From Brachionus rotundiformis (Eukaryota > Rotifera > Eurotatoria > Ploima > Brachionidae): a DNA stretch of 64,000 nt. Positions 25,501 to 38,600 of this stretch are shown piece after piece; position 1 is the first letter of the stretch; the number at the start of each line of letters is the position of its first letter. A program made the position numbers and the translations under genes. Below the pieces are notes generated by a model. That model worked only from the letters and a program-made list of their open reading frames with translations, made no database searches and was not told where the DNA came from. The DNA is taken from the NCBI GenBank assembly GCA_016802295.1, contig JAESIW010000137.1:5768146-5832145 (forward strand), given 5' to 3'.

Positions 25501-28500
25501 CAGTTAGGAATCCATACCTGAAGAAAGATATTGATACACTTGAGGAGTACAGAGAAGAGCTACAGGAAACATTAAAGGATTTAGTGGGCTAGGCTATTTA
25601 GAAATACTCAAAAGATTAAACCTAACAACACTTTCGATGCGGGGTAAGATAAGTTGGTATAGCGAACATTTAGAAGGTATAAGTTCATATAATACATGAG
25701 GTAATCGATACAGATTAAGATGAGAACTAACAAAAAATTGTTTATCAAGGTAAAATTATTTTACTAACAGAATTGTTAGTGATTGGAACAAATTGACAAA
25801 TGAGGTAGTAGAATCGAAAACAATTGACTTATTCAAAAACAAACTAGATAACATATTGAGAGACTAAAATATTGCTTATACGCTTAAGCGTAGCAATTAT
25901 TATTATTATTAAATCAAATTTAATAAGAGATAGTTTTGATTAGGATAATAAATGATCAGATAGATGATTTTTTTGTTATGCTGAATCTTTAAAATCAATA
26001 ATGAGACTTTTTTTCTTAAATAAGACCTTTTATAATTGATAGTAGAAATTAAAAACTAGTTTTGGAAATTTTTTTAATTGATTTTGAGTCTTATAAATAT
26101 GTTTTTATACAAACACATATGCTCAATATGTTCCTTAATCTGGAAATAAGAATTTCAATTTTTTTACATCATTTTTATCAACTTCTAAGAATTTTTTTGA
26201 AATTTAATTAGACTTTGTATAAAAAAAGTTGGTATAATTAATATTATGTTCGAAAAATATATTTTAATATATATTCCTCTATCCAATATTAAAATCAAAT
26301 TTTATCTAATAATTTTCGAAAAAAATTTAAAACTTTAATTCTTAACTTTAATTAAGCATAGAATCAGCATTAATTGAATTTTACTTGTTGGATCTTTGGC
26401 CTTTTTTCCAGTCTCTTTTGGTTCCCGGTTTTTGGTTTTCTTTTTTTCCGACTTCTCGTCGATTTTGTTTTCCTTTTCCTTTGTCTTTTTAGAAGTTGTT
26501 TTTTCTTTAGATTTGTTTTTATCTTTTTTAGAAGCAGAACGAGATCTAATAGCTGATTTTATATTTCTCAAAACAACATCTGATCCTTTTATCTCTTTAA
26601 ATTCATTTAATGTCAACTCAGGCCTTGATTTATAATAGGCTAAAGCATCTGACCATGAAAGAATAAAATTTTTAGACGAACAAAACTCAATTAGTTCACT
26701 CAAATCCTTTGAGGAAATAAATCTTTCTAATATTTGCTTTGCTTTGGTCATAGTTTGTTTTCGATTCCTCTCGAAAGCAGCTGATCTTAACAATTCAGTC
26801 AGAATTTGTTCATGTATTTGCTTGTCTTGAGTAATGGCTAAATATTTTTCCAAATTTTCCATGTCAATTACTCTAAGCTGATCAGGAGCTTTCCCATCCA
26901 TGTTATTATTAATTAGTCCACTAATAATATCTGCTTCCCAGTGAGAGTTAATTAGTTTAAATTCACTTAATCATATAATTATTATTATTATTATTATTAA
27001 ATTTTATTTTACTTACTCGAATAAAGACTTAAGGTAGTTGCATAGCTTTTCATAAAATATTTTTGATTTGACTGTTCGTAGTGATTTGAGTAAATATTCA
27101 AGGTAATCTTTCAGAGTTTTGAGATCCTCTTTGACACTTTGTGGTATCCAATCTTCACGCTGCAATTGCCTAAATATTTCACTATTTGTCTCTTCTTCGA
27201 CATTATAAACTTTATTCTTTCGTTCGAATTCTATTTGATTCTCAATTTCAATTTCTTCAATAAATTTACTCAAACGAAATCGATTCAATTTTTTGTACTT
27301 GGGATTCTTTTGAATAGATAATTTTAATACTTTTCTATTTTCAAATTTAAGTTACAAATAAATAAAGATAAATTTTAAAAGTTAAATATTATTCATTTAA
27401 ATTCTTGAATATTTTTTAAAATTAACAATTAATTTTATCTCTAAATTAAAACAGCGATTAATTAGTATACTTGTTGTTTTTTTTTTGAAAAAAATTTTTT
27501 ATCTTTGCATATTTTGGTAAAAAAATATAGTTTTTAAAATATTTCCATAAAATCATGTTAAAAATTTTATTTATTTTATCAATTCCAAATCAGAATTTGA
27601 AAATATTTTTTTATTCTTTAATTCTCTATTAAACCTTGATTTTAGCCTGAAAGAATAAGTTTTTATCTTTTCTACTTAGAAAATAAGTTATTTATCTGTT
27701 TATGAAAAATATCTCACTGATAATTAAGATTTAAAAAATTAATTACCGCCAACTTTTTAGCATAATTCAAAGCAAATTGAACTTCCTGATTTTCTAGTTT
27801 AGTGATAGCACATAGTGAATCAAAAGCAGCAAATTTAACGCTGTCCGGATAACCATTTGTTGTCACAATGTTCATCAATTGATTGTCAATGGTAAAATTT
27901 TCCGAACAAAAGCTGGGAATCAATTTTACATTATCAACAAGAATATCATAATCAGTTGCGTCAAGCTCCTCTTCTAGCTGACTTTGAATCCAATGTATTT
28001 GTTCTTTATTTAATTTGAATTTACTTAGAGATAAATAGTTATTTTAATATCTTATGTTGTAAAACTTTGCGTTAAAACTTACTTTCTAATCTCGAGCAAA
28101 AATGAGACTATGTCAGAATGATTAGATGAATTACGTTCAATCAGCTTATTTACTAAAAATTTAATTAAAGAATTGATGTTAAAATCCAAATTTTGTTTGA
28201 ACCAGTCATAAATTTTAAGCCTGTTGAACATTTCTTTCAAAATTGCATCCGGATCTTGATCTTGTGGCAAATTTAGAAACAACATTGGAGAAATATAAAA
28301 ATATTACAGTCATTCTTATTATTTGAAGCATTCTCGGACTCTTCTTCTTCCTCTGAGCTGATTTCATAGTTGATATTGGCTTCGATCTCATTGTCAACAA
28401 ATGAAGTCTGACTCTTTTCTTCCAAAGGTCTCTGATTAAAAGCTTAGTATGCATTTTTAACCTAATTTGTTACTTACCCATTTAAGTTTCCATATTTTTT

Positions 28501-28729
28501 TCTCCGGAACTTTCTCGTCAAATATTCGGAAAAATTTCCTTACCACCGAATTGGGTATAAAACCATCGGGTGCAATAGGAAAATTTCGCTTTATCTTTAC
28601 TTTCACTGATTGTGTGTCATTTTTTTCTTTTTCCAACTCGAGTAGTTCATAATAGGTGATAGGGGAGGCATAATTTAAATTAAGGGACTTTTTACAATTC
28701 CGAACAGAGTGGGCATGTTTGTTTAGCAT
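22566..28729 (-). CDS. Large lysine-rich protein with helical N-terminal region, unknown function
   Basis: Ten predicted exons: 28729-28478, 28431-28308, 28260-28083, 28023-27747, 27306-27017, 26965-26385, 24687-23668, 23610-23245, 23192-22895 and 22848-22566. Phases agree throughout; total about 1222 aa. The first half is helical and HEAT/armadillo-like in feel (repeated amphipathic helices, one WIQSQLEEEL). A Lys/Glu-rich, probably disordered centre spans the large intron, with the same composition on both sides. Then come an Asp/Asn-rich acidic run and a more ordered C-terminus. The 24687 exon has no ATG of its own, which supports joining the two halves rather than calling two genes. Weakest point: the exon starting 27306, where a second phase-0 acceptor lies 9 nt downstream (exon from 27297). 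The large intron (24688-26384) contains a dead LINE. Family not recognised. Confidence 0.6.
24784..25915 (+). mobile_element. 5'-truncated, frameshifted non-LTR retrotransposon (LINE) fragment
   Basis: Reverse-transcriptase hallmarks are visible: VYTDFSKAID, SGVPQGSVLGP and the catalytic box YADD, then the thumb region with LNTEKCEVMHIG and LGVIVNTDMKW. The frame breaks near 25040 and several times after 25420, yet downstream pieces such as LKRLNLTTLSMRG and SDWNKL are readable. It ends in a TACGCTTAAGCGTA palindrome and an ATT tail, as in CR1/jockey-type elements. The endonuclease part is missing. It lies antisense in the large intron of the lysine-rich gene and is inactive. Confidence 0.88.
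26975..27003. repeat. (TTA)n microsatellite inside a 51-nt intron
   Basis: About eight TTA units occupy most of the small intron between the exons ending at 27017 and starting at 26965 on the minus strand. Donor and acceptor remain intact at its edges. Confidence 0.8.
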
Positions 28730-31700
28730 TTTAAAAAACTTGGAAAATAATAATTAATCTCGGTGAATGAAGAAAATTTTAATTAAAAAAAAGAAATTGA
28801 TTTAAGCTTAAAACCTTGTAAATGTAATTAGGTAATACATATGAATTAAAAAAAGTAGAGACAGAATCTAAATTAATTTTTTAATTAAATGTTTTCAAAA
28901 ATAAAATAGTTTTATTAGTATTTATTATCACGAGAAACATTAAAAAATAATTTTTATTCATTAATAATTCTCTTAATGTTTAATAAAACTCTCGTGATAA
29001 TCTAAAAAAATTTAATATTCTACTTTAAACCCAATAAGACATTTAACATTTATAAAAATAGTTCTGATTTTCAAAAAATACAATTGTATTGTATTATGGT
29101 CACAACAATCGGTAATCCTAATTAAAATTTTTAGCTCTAGTCTAAAGTTTCAAACAGGAATTCGTTCTATTTTCACTAATTTAATTTAATACTTAAAAAA
29201 ATTAATAATCTGTCAAATGAATGTTATGAACATTTTAATAATCATAAAATATCACGAAAATAAAAAGGATAAGTTTGACATCAAATGAGGAATGCAATAA
29301 ATTAAAAATAACAGCAAAATTTGAAATAAAAAAAAAGAGGTTATCTTTTTAATTATTTTAATTTTAAAAAATCAACAACGAATTAAATAAATTATCTTGA
29401 AAACATGTTTTTTAATTTAAAATAATCTTTTAAAAAGCAAAAAGTTTGTTTTTGGCTAAATAATTTGATAAACAATATTATTTTTTGATATTTAGAGGAA
29501 AAAATTAAAATTTTTTCAATCTAAAGTATTTGAATACTTAGAAACATCACCTTAGAGCAATTATTTATATTTGTTGCTTTGCTAAAAATCAGTTTTAAAA
29601 ATATTCTTATCTTTTAAATTTTAAATTAAAATCTTATTTATTTATGTTTTTTTGATTTTTTTTTGTTTTCTTACTAATTTAGCTAAATGATGAAAATTGA
29701 TTCAAGATTAGTTTTAATTTCCATTTAAAAATTTTGATCAAAATTATAGACTATTCAATTAATTAATAACAAATTTTATTTTTAAAATCTTTGCAATTTT
29801 TTTATCAATTTTATTTTTTCTAATTAGAAAATTTTCGAAAAATTTTACTCTTAATTTCCAGATATGTATATTAACTTTTAAATCAGTGTTCATTAATTCT
29901 ATTAACAAAAATTTATTTTAATTAGTTTCAATAGGATTCTATCAGTGACAAATCCGAGTTTTTTTATCGTTAATTATGAAATGAATCATTTTTGTCTTTT
30001 ATTCTTTTTTCAAATTAAATAAATACAAATAATCTTTTAAAAATAAAATTTCGAATTATATCATTTAATTAAAATTTGAATATTTTATCTTTTTACAAAT
30101 TATTATTTTTCAATATGATATTTTTTGATCCAGAATTTAGAAATTTGTCATTTATCAAAGTGAACTTTTCGTTTCATTAATTGAATGATAAAAGTTTTTA
30201 TAATTTTTATAACAACTTTTATGGAGTCATTATTAATTAATTTAAACTAAATCAAATAAAGTAATGCCAAAATAAGAAAAAAATTAATTTTTTATTGACT
30301 TATATTATTTATTCAATTCGTTATAAATTGTGAGAATTTGAAAATGTAAAATTACTTAAAAATATATATAATTTTATATTTATTAAAAAAAAAGGAAATC
30401 GTCAAATTAAATTGATATTATTTTTTTTCATATGCACATAATCAATAAATTAATTGATACCAAATAATTCCTATTTTAGGCTTCAACTAGACCGATCCGA
30501 ATTATTGTTTTTTCTTAATTAAATGCAAATATTTACTAAAAATGTAGTCATCAAAATTCAACAAGTCAAACAAACTTGATTGTTGATTAAGCTATTATGT
30601 TTACGTAATATTTTATTCTTTATCAAGATATTGATAAAGAAATTTCAAATTTTAAAAAGGTGTATGTAGATATGTATTTTTAATAAATTAGGCAAACAAT
30701 CTTTATATTTTTGTTTAGGGACTTGCTAAAAAATATTCAGGTAGACTGTCCTCTAGAGACATATTAACAATCACTGGTTTGCTAAAGATTGCTAGAAAGC
30801 TATTTATTTTTATTTTGTTTGCTTATATAAAGTTGGTGGTATTAGCAATTTTAGATAGCTTGATAAAAAAGTCAGTTTCATTTTTATTAGATTAAGATTT
30901 TCAATGAACAAGATAAAATCATTCATTTATGTGTAATAACATAACTTTTAATTTCCTATCATGATTCTAAATGAGCACTATTAGGCTCCCTAATATAAAT
31001 ATTTGATTAACTAATTAGACATCTTAAAATCTTGGCAAAATTATTCAAACAAGAAGTAATTCAAGTCAAACTTTGTTAGAAAAAAACTTAATTAAATTTT
31101 TTTTGATTGAGTTAGATTCAGGAAATTATTATTATTTTAACCATTAGACAAGTTTCACCATCGGAATTATTTAAATTAGATATATTATATAAATATTTTT
31201 TATTTATTTTTATCTAATCTCATCTAAATGAAATGTCATCTTTAACCTAAAATAGAGTTTTGCTGCAAATTAAAAGATTCAATCATAAATAATCATAATT
31301 TGAAATTATTGATTTTTTCTGCTTTCAAATGAGCTTGCAATGGAATCATTTATGATTATTTATGTTAGAGTTATTTTACAAGCACTGGGACAACTATTTA
31401 TGAATTTCGGTTTTAGAAAACTGACTACAATTAATTTATTGACACTTTTTGGCAACTAGAATTTATTTCCGAAATGTTCTTTTTCATTTATAATCTAAAT
31501 TTCAATCGTATATCTAAGCCAAAGATGAATTATTTCCTAAATTAAGTTTTATGAATAGAAAATTTTTTGAGCCAACTTGACTGAGCTAAAAAATTACCCA
31601 TTTACGTGTTAGAAATATGCAAAAATCGATTTATCAGCCCAAGAGATAAATTTAAATGACACAAAATAAAATATTTATTTTTTTAGACACATGTTTAAGG

Positions 31701-32639
31701 TAATATTTTACAAAATATAAGTGATGATGTATATATATATATGTATATGCGTCATATCAAAGCTTTTATCTGTAAAAAATACCAAGTGATCACAAATAAA
31801 CTTTAAATTTATGTTTTTGTAATTTGATAATTTCACTAAAACTTAAGTAATCAAGGCTCATTTATTGATTAGTTGCTTAATAACTTGCGCTATTTTAAAA
31901 TAGGATTTTAAATTTTTTAAATTTATTTTTGTCATGATTAACAACATAATTGTGCAGCAGTTGAACTTATCAATTATATTAATTTTAGAATGTTTAATCA
32001 TATCGAGGCCAGAACTTGAGCAACAGAGCATGACAAAATTTTCTGAATTAAAATTAGGAAAAATAAATTAAAGTAGATTTGTCTAAAAGGTTCTTTGAGA
32101 CCCTTATCTTAGTAAATCTTCAAGTTTTTTAATTCTATCAAATTAAGGTAGGATTTTAGATTACTAGACTACTATTTCTTAGTTGATTCTTTCCGCAATC
32201 AACACATACAAAGCACGTTGTGAAGAGCTCAATTAAATCAAATTACTTCAAATTAATTGAATAATAATATTAATTTAAAAAATTGTTTTAATTAGCTCGT
32301 TTAAAACCGAAGGCTTTTCAAAAAATTTAGCTCCTAGAAATGCGAAAAAATAAAATTTTTGCTAATTTTTTATTACCAAAAATTAAGCCTGAAAACAGTA
32401 AAATTCGATTTTTTTTAATAATTTAGATTTTTATTGTCAATAGTTATCCATTTTTAAAAAATTAATTCCCAGTTTTATGATCAAAATTTGAAATAAATAA
32501 AACCAAAAAATATCTACATTTTTATTGTCAAATTTTAGTTGGTTAAATAAAGGTTTTTTAAAATTTTTTCTAAATTAAACTAGATATATTATTAATAGAT
32601 AAGGTGTATTTAGAATATTAGTAGAAAAATATTAGGACG
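28730..32639. other. 3.9-kb gene-free AT-rich gap (divergent promoters)
   Basis: Lies between two divergent genes, the lysine-rich gene (-) and CAPS (+), so regulatory sequence for both is expected here. No open frame or RNA gene is supported. A small inverted-repeat element (28924-29001) and a loose dyad around AATCATAAATAATCAT near 31280 and 31350 are the only visible structures. Confidence 0.6.
28924..29001. mobile_element. 78-bp inverted-repeat element
   Basis: Perfect 11-bp ends ATTATCACGAG and CTCGTGATAAT, with a second inner pair (AACATTAA / TTAATGTT). Size and structure fit a minimal MITE; a stem-loop of other origin is possible. Confidence 0.5.
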
Positions 32640-35600
32640 ATGCTCGCGACATCGTCTAGCGATGACGAAGATTATGACCAAAAAAAGTCCCAACCTCAGA
32701 ACAAATCTCCGTTTTTGCCAGGTTCGCGATCAGGGCAATCAAACCGGGACCAGACAAAATCGCCATACAATCCAACAATAAATGGTTTATCAAATTTAAA
32801 CATAAACGGAGATGCCAGCAGTTTGCGTAGTTCATTTTCGACCAGCAACGAAACCGATCAATCTAGCAAATTAAACTACCGTCACCAATCATCCTTCCGC
32901 AATTCCAGCTTTAAGAGCAATTCAAGTGCGAGCACAATTGGTGGTAATACTTTGAGTCCCGGAAATATAAATACACCAAAAAGTTCGCCACGACGAAGAG
33001 GTGCTCCTGGAAGGCAATTGCCCCGTAGACCTGGCGATACGGTCTCTTTTTCCAGCAGTTTAAATGATCGGGTGGTCGATGACGAAAGCGATGGAAACAG
33101 TGAGTACAATTACGAGACACATTATGCCCATTCAAACAATCGTTTGAACCAAACCAGTGATGAAGAAGCCGATGATAATCAAAAATACAGAAATGAATTA
33201 GATAACCAAAGCCAAAACGATGACAGTGACGGTGCTGTATTCAACACAGTACGCAAGAATAAAAAAACTGCACAAGATATCGAAGAACAGCAGAATCAGG
33301 CGGCTCTTGCCGCAGCGCAGAGCGAGGCGTTGAAGGAAGCCGAAATGCACAAAAAAAGACTCCAAATATATGTGTTTGTGTGTCGTTGCATAGCATATCC
33401 ATTCATTGCCAAACAGCCAACAGACATGGTAAGACGCCAAGTGAAAATTACCAAACAGCAACTTCAAAGCATAAAAGACAACTTTGATTTATTTTTGCAA
33501 AATAAAATGAACAATTTGGAAGCAGATGAAGCTTTTACCAATGCAGTCCGAAGTTATCATGAAGTTTTTTTGAAATCGGACAGGATCACAAAGATGGTCA
33601 ATACAGGCAGTTGTTCGGCATCGGATTTCCGCGATGTCTTTAAGAACAATATTGAGAAAAGGGTAAGAAGTTTGCCCGAAATAGATGGTCTGAGCAAAGA
33701 GACAGTATTGTCCTCTTGGATGGCCAAGTTTGACATAATTTTTAAATACAATGAAGATAATAATGTAAGTAATGCAATTGCTAGTCGTCGTCATTCGAGA
33801 AATTTAAATCTATCCAACAATTCGATGTCATCTGAATGCATTTTGACCAAAGAACAATTATACGATCTATTCCAAAACATATTAGGTATTAAAAAGTTCG
33901 AGCATCAGCTCATATTTAATGCAGCTCAGCTTGACAACGGTGATGAACAAGCGGCCACTATACGCCGTGAGCTCGATAGCCGAATGAAACAAACCGAAAA
34001 CATTCAAAAAGTAAATTTTGAATTTAATCAAAAATTAATTAGAATCAAGTTTTCTGTAAAATTGACAAAAATTTTTGTTTTAAAATAATTAAAAGAAGAA
34101 AAATTAATTAACTTGGACGAAATATGAAAATTCTTACAAAAACTTAGATTTTAATTTTCTAATATTGCTAATTTTTTTAATTTGACTTTCAAAAATACTG
34201 TCCATTCTATAAAAATTTTAATTAAACTGGTAAAGAAGATTATCAAAATTTTAACTTAAATCTTAAGCAAATCTAAAAGAAGTATTGTACCAAGTCGTAA
34301 AGGCAAAGTCTAGTCATTTAACTTGAATTTAATTTAAAAAAAAAACACAAAATGTGACAAAATTACTAATTTAAGGTCAAAAACTAAATATTTTAAAAAA
34401 TTATAAAATCCTCTTCAACACAAAGTTTTTTATTTTTCAGTTCAAAATTTTTCCTAAATTAGTCTTTTTTTTTTAAACGCTTCTTTCTGTATAGATTCGT
34501 TAGACAATAGCTTTTTCTCCTCAATTCATATATTTGACTACCAGCTTTTGTATTAGGACTGTAATTGATTCCTTAAATGTAATTTCTTTATGATTTTTTA
34601 CCAATTTGTACACCTGAAATAGATCATCTCTTAAAATCTTAGTACTCGAATTAGTTGAATCTAGCCTCAGCAAGCGTTGTTGATAATCAAAGCCACACAC
34701 TTTTGTAATCAACTTATATTATTAAATATTTTTCTTTTTAAAAAGTTAATAGATCTATAAAAAATAATTAAAAGTGAAAAAAAAGTAAAGTTTTATTCAA
34801 TTAATGTTATTTTAAATTTAATTGACAAGGCTAAACCTAGGTAGAACCATACGTCATCAAGAAATCTATGTCATAATATGATTTAACAAATAGATGAAAA
34901 TAAAAATTAAGTCAATTTGGGTGTTTATTAAAATAAAATTCTATTAAAAATAGCATTTAAATAATTAGCTTAAAAACATTTAAATTCTAATTAATTCTGT
35001 TTATTTTATTAATTTAATCTAATTTAAAATAAAAGCAAAACGGTCTAATGCCAAAATTTGTACATAAAAACATGGAGAGTACTTATCTGGAAGAGTTAAA
35101 ACAATCAATAAGTCTTTTGATGAACCATTTGGACAATCAGCCAGTTGGTGCTTCCGAGTCAAAATTGCGTTTAAAGCGAACTCAAGCCAAATCGGATAAT
35201 CATCACCACCATGATGAAAATGAGCCATGTTTGTCTAAAAGTGACGTTGTTTTAAATTTTCAAATAGAAGTTGTGGTAATGGAAGTAAAGGGTCTCAAGT
35301 CCTTGCCACCAAATCGTATTGTTTTCTGTGTCATGGAAGTCCAGGGCCACTCAAAATTACAAACTGATCAAGCCGAAGCGTCAAGACCTATTTGGGACAC
35401 TTCAGGCGATTTCAAAACCCATCAGCCTCTGCCAATCATTAAAGTAAAACTATGCATGGAAACTCAAAATATTCTGCAAGATAATAAGGAACTTGGTCGA
35501 GTTGTGCTCAGACCAGATCCGAATTTTAGCCGAGCCGCTACTTGGTACGTAATGGACAAGAGCAATTCCAAATTTCAAGACGAGTTAAAAATTAAACTCA

Positions 35601-38600
35601 CCGTTCGCATTGATAAGCCGGGAAATTTAAAAATGTGCGGTTGGTGCTATTGCTTGGGCAAAAATGTTTGGAAAAAATGGAAAAAAAGATATCTTTGTTT
35701 AGTTCAAGTATCACAATATACTTTTGTTTTATGCAGCTATATGGAAAAAAAGTCCGAACCCCGTGAGCTAATGACTTTGGACAACTTTACAGTTGACTAT
35801 GCTGATACGGATCCGGAGCTTAAGGCTCTTGGTGGTAGGTTTTTTTTCAATGCAGTCAAAGAAGGCGACAATGTATGCTTTGCCACTGATGAAGAAGCTG
35901 AACGTCAGCTTTGGATTCAAGCATTATACAGAGCCACTGGACAATCTCATAAACCAACACCTCCAAGTACCAATTCCACTTTGCTTGCTCGAGAACAAGG
36001 CGGTAACATATTCAGAAAAAAAAGTATTCATCTAGACAGTAAATTTTATTTTTAAGATGCAGATCGAGCACGTAAACACGGAATGGAAGAGTTTATCCAA
36101 GCAGATCCTTCTACTTTTAGCCATAATGATTTATTCAAAATTTTACAGACAGCCACTTTGAGCTTTAGACTAAATGATCAATTTTGCTGTCTTGGATGGT
36201 TCAGTCCCGGTCAAATTTTTGTGCTTGACGAGTATCAAGCTAGGTATGGTGTCAGAGGATGCTATCGTCACCTATGTTATTTGAGTGATTTGTTGGACCG
36301 AGCAGAACAAGGACACATCATAGATCCAACCTTATTACATTATTCTTTTGCTTTTTGTGCATGTCACGTACATGGAAATCGGCCTGATGGAATTGGCACT
36401 GTTACCAATGAAGAAAAAGTCAAATTTGATGAAATAAAGGAGAGACTACGAAATTTATTAGAGTATCAAATTACACACTTTAGATTTTGCTTTCCATTCG
36501 GACGACCCGAAGGTGCTTTAAAGCAAACACTATCATTATTAGAAAGAGTTTTGATGAAAGATATAGTGACTCCTGTAACACCTGATGAAGTTAAAGCTGT
36601 AATTAGAAAATGTCTTGAAAATGCTGCACTGGTTAACTATACTCGTTTATCACAGGTGGCCAAAGTCGAAGGTAAACCTTTGTTATTTTGATACTTTAAT
36701 GGTCTTTCAAGAGAAAATTCTCCTGAGCTTTTCCTAGTTATTGATTAATAGTCGGATTTAAGTGTTGATTTATTTTTGTTTTAATAGTTCTATGTTTAGT
36801 TAGTGATTAATTAGAGCTTTAAAAACAATATCCTACAATAATAATCACCTAGTTTGATATTTCATTTATTATTTCATAATTAAACTTTGAACTCAAGACA
36901 ATTTTTTATTTTAAATTATTCAAAGTTTATTCGATTATTTTTCCATTGAATAGATAATTTTAATTATTTTTCAAATAAAACTATCATCATAATGTGACCA
37001 TTAAACATGTTTATTTTATTCTTATCAACTTCACAATAAGTAGAATTTTTTTTTATTCTCTTTCAAGAATGGAATAAAGAGTAATTTGCTGGATTATTGG
37101 ACTCTGTTAGTAGGCCTTCATATATGAATTTAACACTTTTTGCATAATTTTTAAATCAAGACATATTTGAGGTCCATGCATTATCTATTTTATATTTCGA
37201 TTATATAAATAAAAAATGAGATGCGTTTAGTTTAGAATAGAATTACCGTATACCCTTATACAGTAATTGATGCTAAGTTTTGATATAAACGGTAAAAATG
37301 TATGCAGGAGCATACATTTTTTAGACATTATGCAAGGGTATATGGTATAAGGTATAAATACCTGAAATATTTTATTTAATTTCAAGGTTCAGTTTTTAGT
37401 TTAGATGAGGCGTTAAAAGTAGGCTTAAAAAAAATAATAAAATAATTTTTGTTATTCTTTTGAATCTATTTTTTAAACGCCGCATCTGAACTCAAAACTA
37501 AATCTTAAGCTCAAAATTCGACTTTTTTTGCGGCACCTAATTTTAAAATTTAAGTATTAAAGTTGGGTTAATTTCTCATTCTTAGGTTTTAAAAATGTAC
37601 AAAACCCCTAAAATCTAAGTTTTGAAGCATCAATAACTGACGAAATGATCTCGGCATTCACCTAAACCCGAATTTCAAGTTTTGATGCATGCATTCCTGT
37701 GCAAGGGTAGGGGCTGTGAAGTTTATTTCAATTCGATCGTTTCAATTCAGAAAAATTTGAATAACTTAAATAACTTTTTTACTAAAAGGAATAATTTAGT
37801 TCTGTAAAATGTTTAAGCAACTTTGCTTAATCCGAAAATAAATGTCTGCAAAAACTCTGCAAAGTAAGTGCACAATTGATTTGAATACTTTCTAATGGCG
37901 TGTTAGTAGGCCTTCATATATGAATTTAACACTTTTTGCATAATTTTTAAATCAAGACATATTTGAGGTCCATGCATTATCTATTTTATATTTCGATTAT
38001 ATAAATAAAAAATGAGATGCGTTTAGTTTAGAATAGAATTACCGTATACCCTTATACAGTAATTGATGCTAAGTTTGGATATAAACGGTAAAAATGTATG
38101 CAGGAGCATACATTTTTTAGACATTATGCAAGGGTATATGGTATAAGGTATAAATACCTGAGATATTTTATTTAATTTCAAGGTTCAGTTTTTAGAGTAT
38201 TTTGCACAAAATTGCAGAGTATTTTGCAGACTTAAATTACTGAATTAAGCAAATTTGCTTATAATTATAATTGAGCATTTTGCAGAACTATATTATCTCT
38301 TTTATTAAGATAGTTATTCAAGTTTTTCTGAATTGAAATGATCGAATTGAAACTAACTTCACAACCCCGCAAGGGTATAGGGTATAAGAAAATAAATTAT
38401 TTTAATTGATTTAAGTAAAAATAATCCTGGAAATAAATTAAAGATATAATAATTTTTTATGTTAAGATTGTATTATGATTTTGTAAATATGATTTAATCA
38501 AAAAATTAAAATATTGGTTTTTCTTGACAATTTATTAAATAAATTAAAGAATTATTTAAACTATATATCTCAATAATAAGAATAAATGGATATTTTTTTT

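Noticed and set aside
26374..26635. Phe/Ser-rich plus-strand frames looking like a membrane protein
   Set aside because: Antisense of Lys/Glu codons in the real minus-strand exon; hydrophobicity is an artefact.
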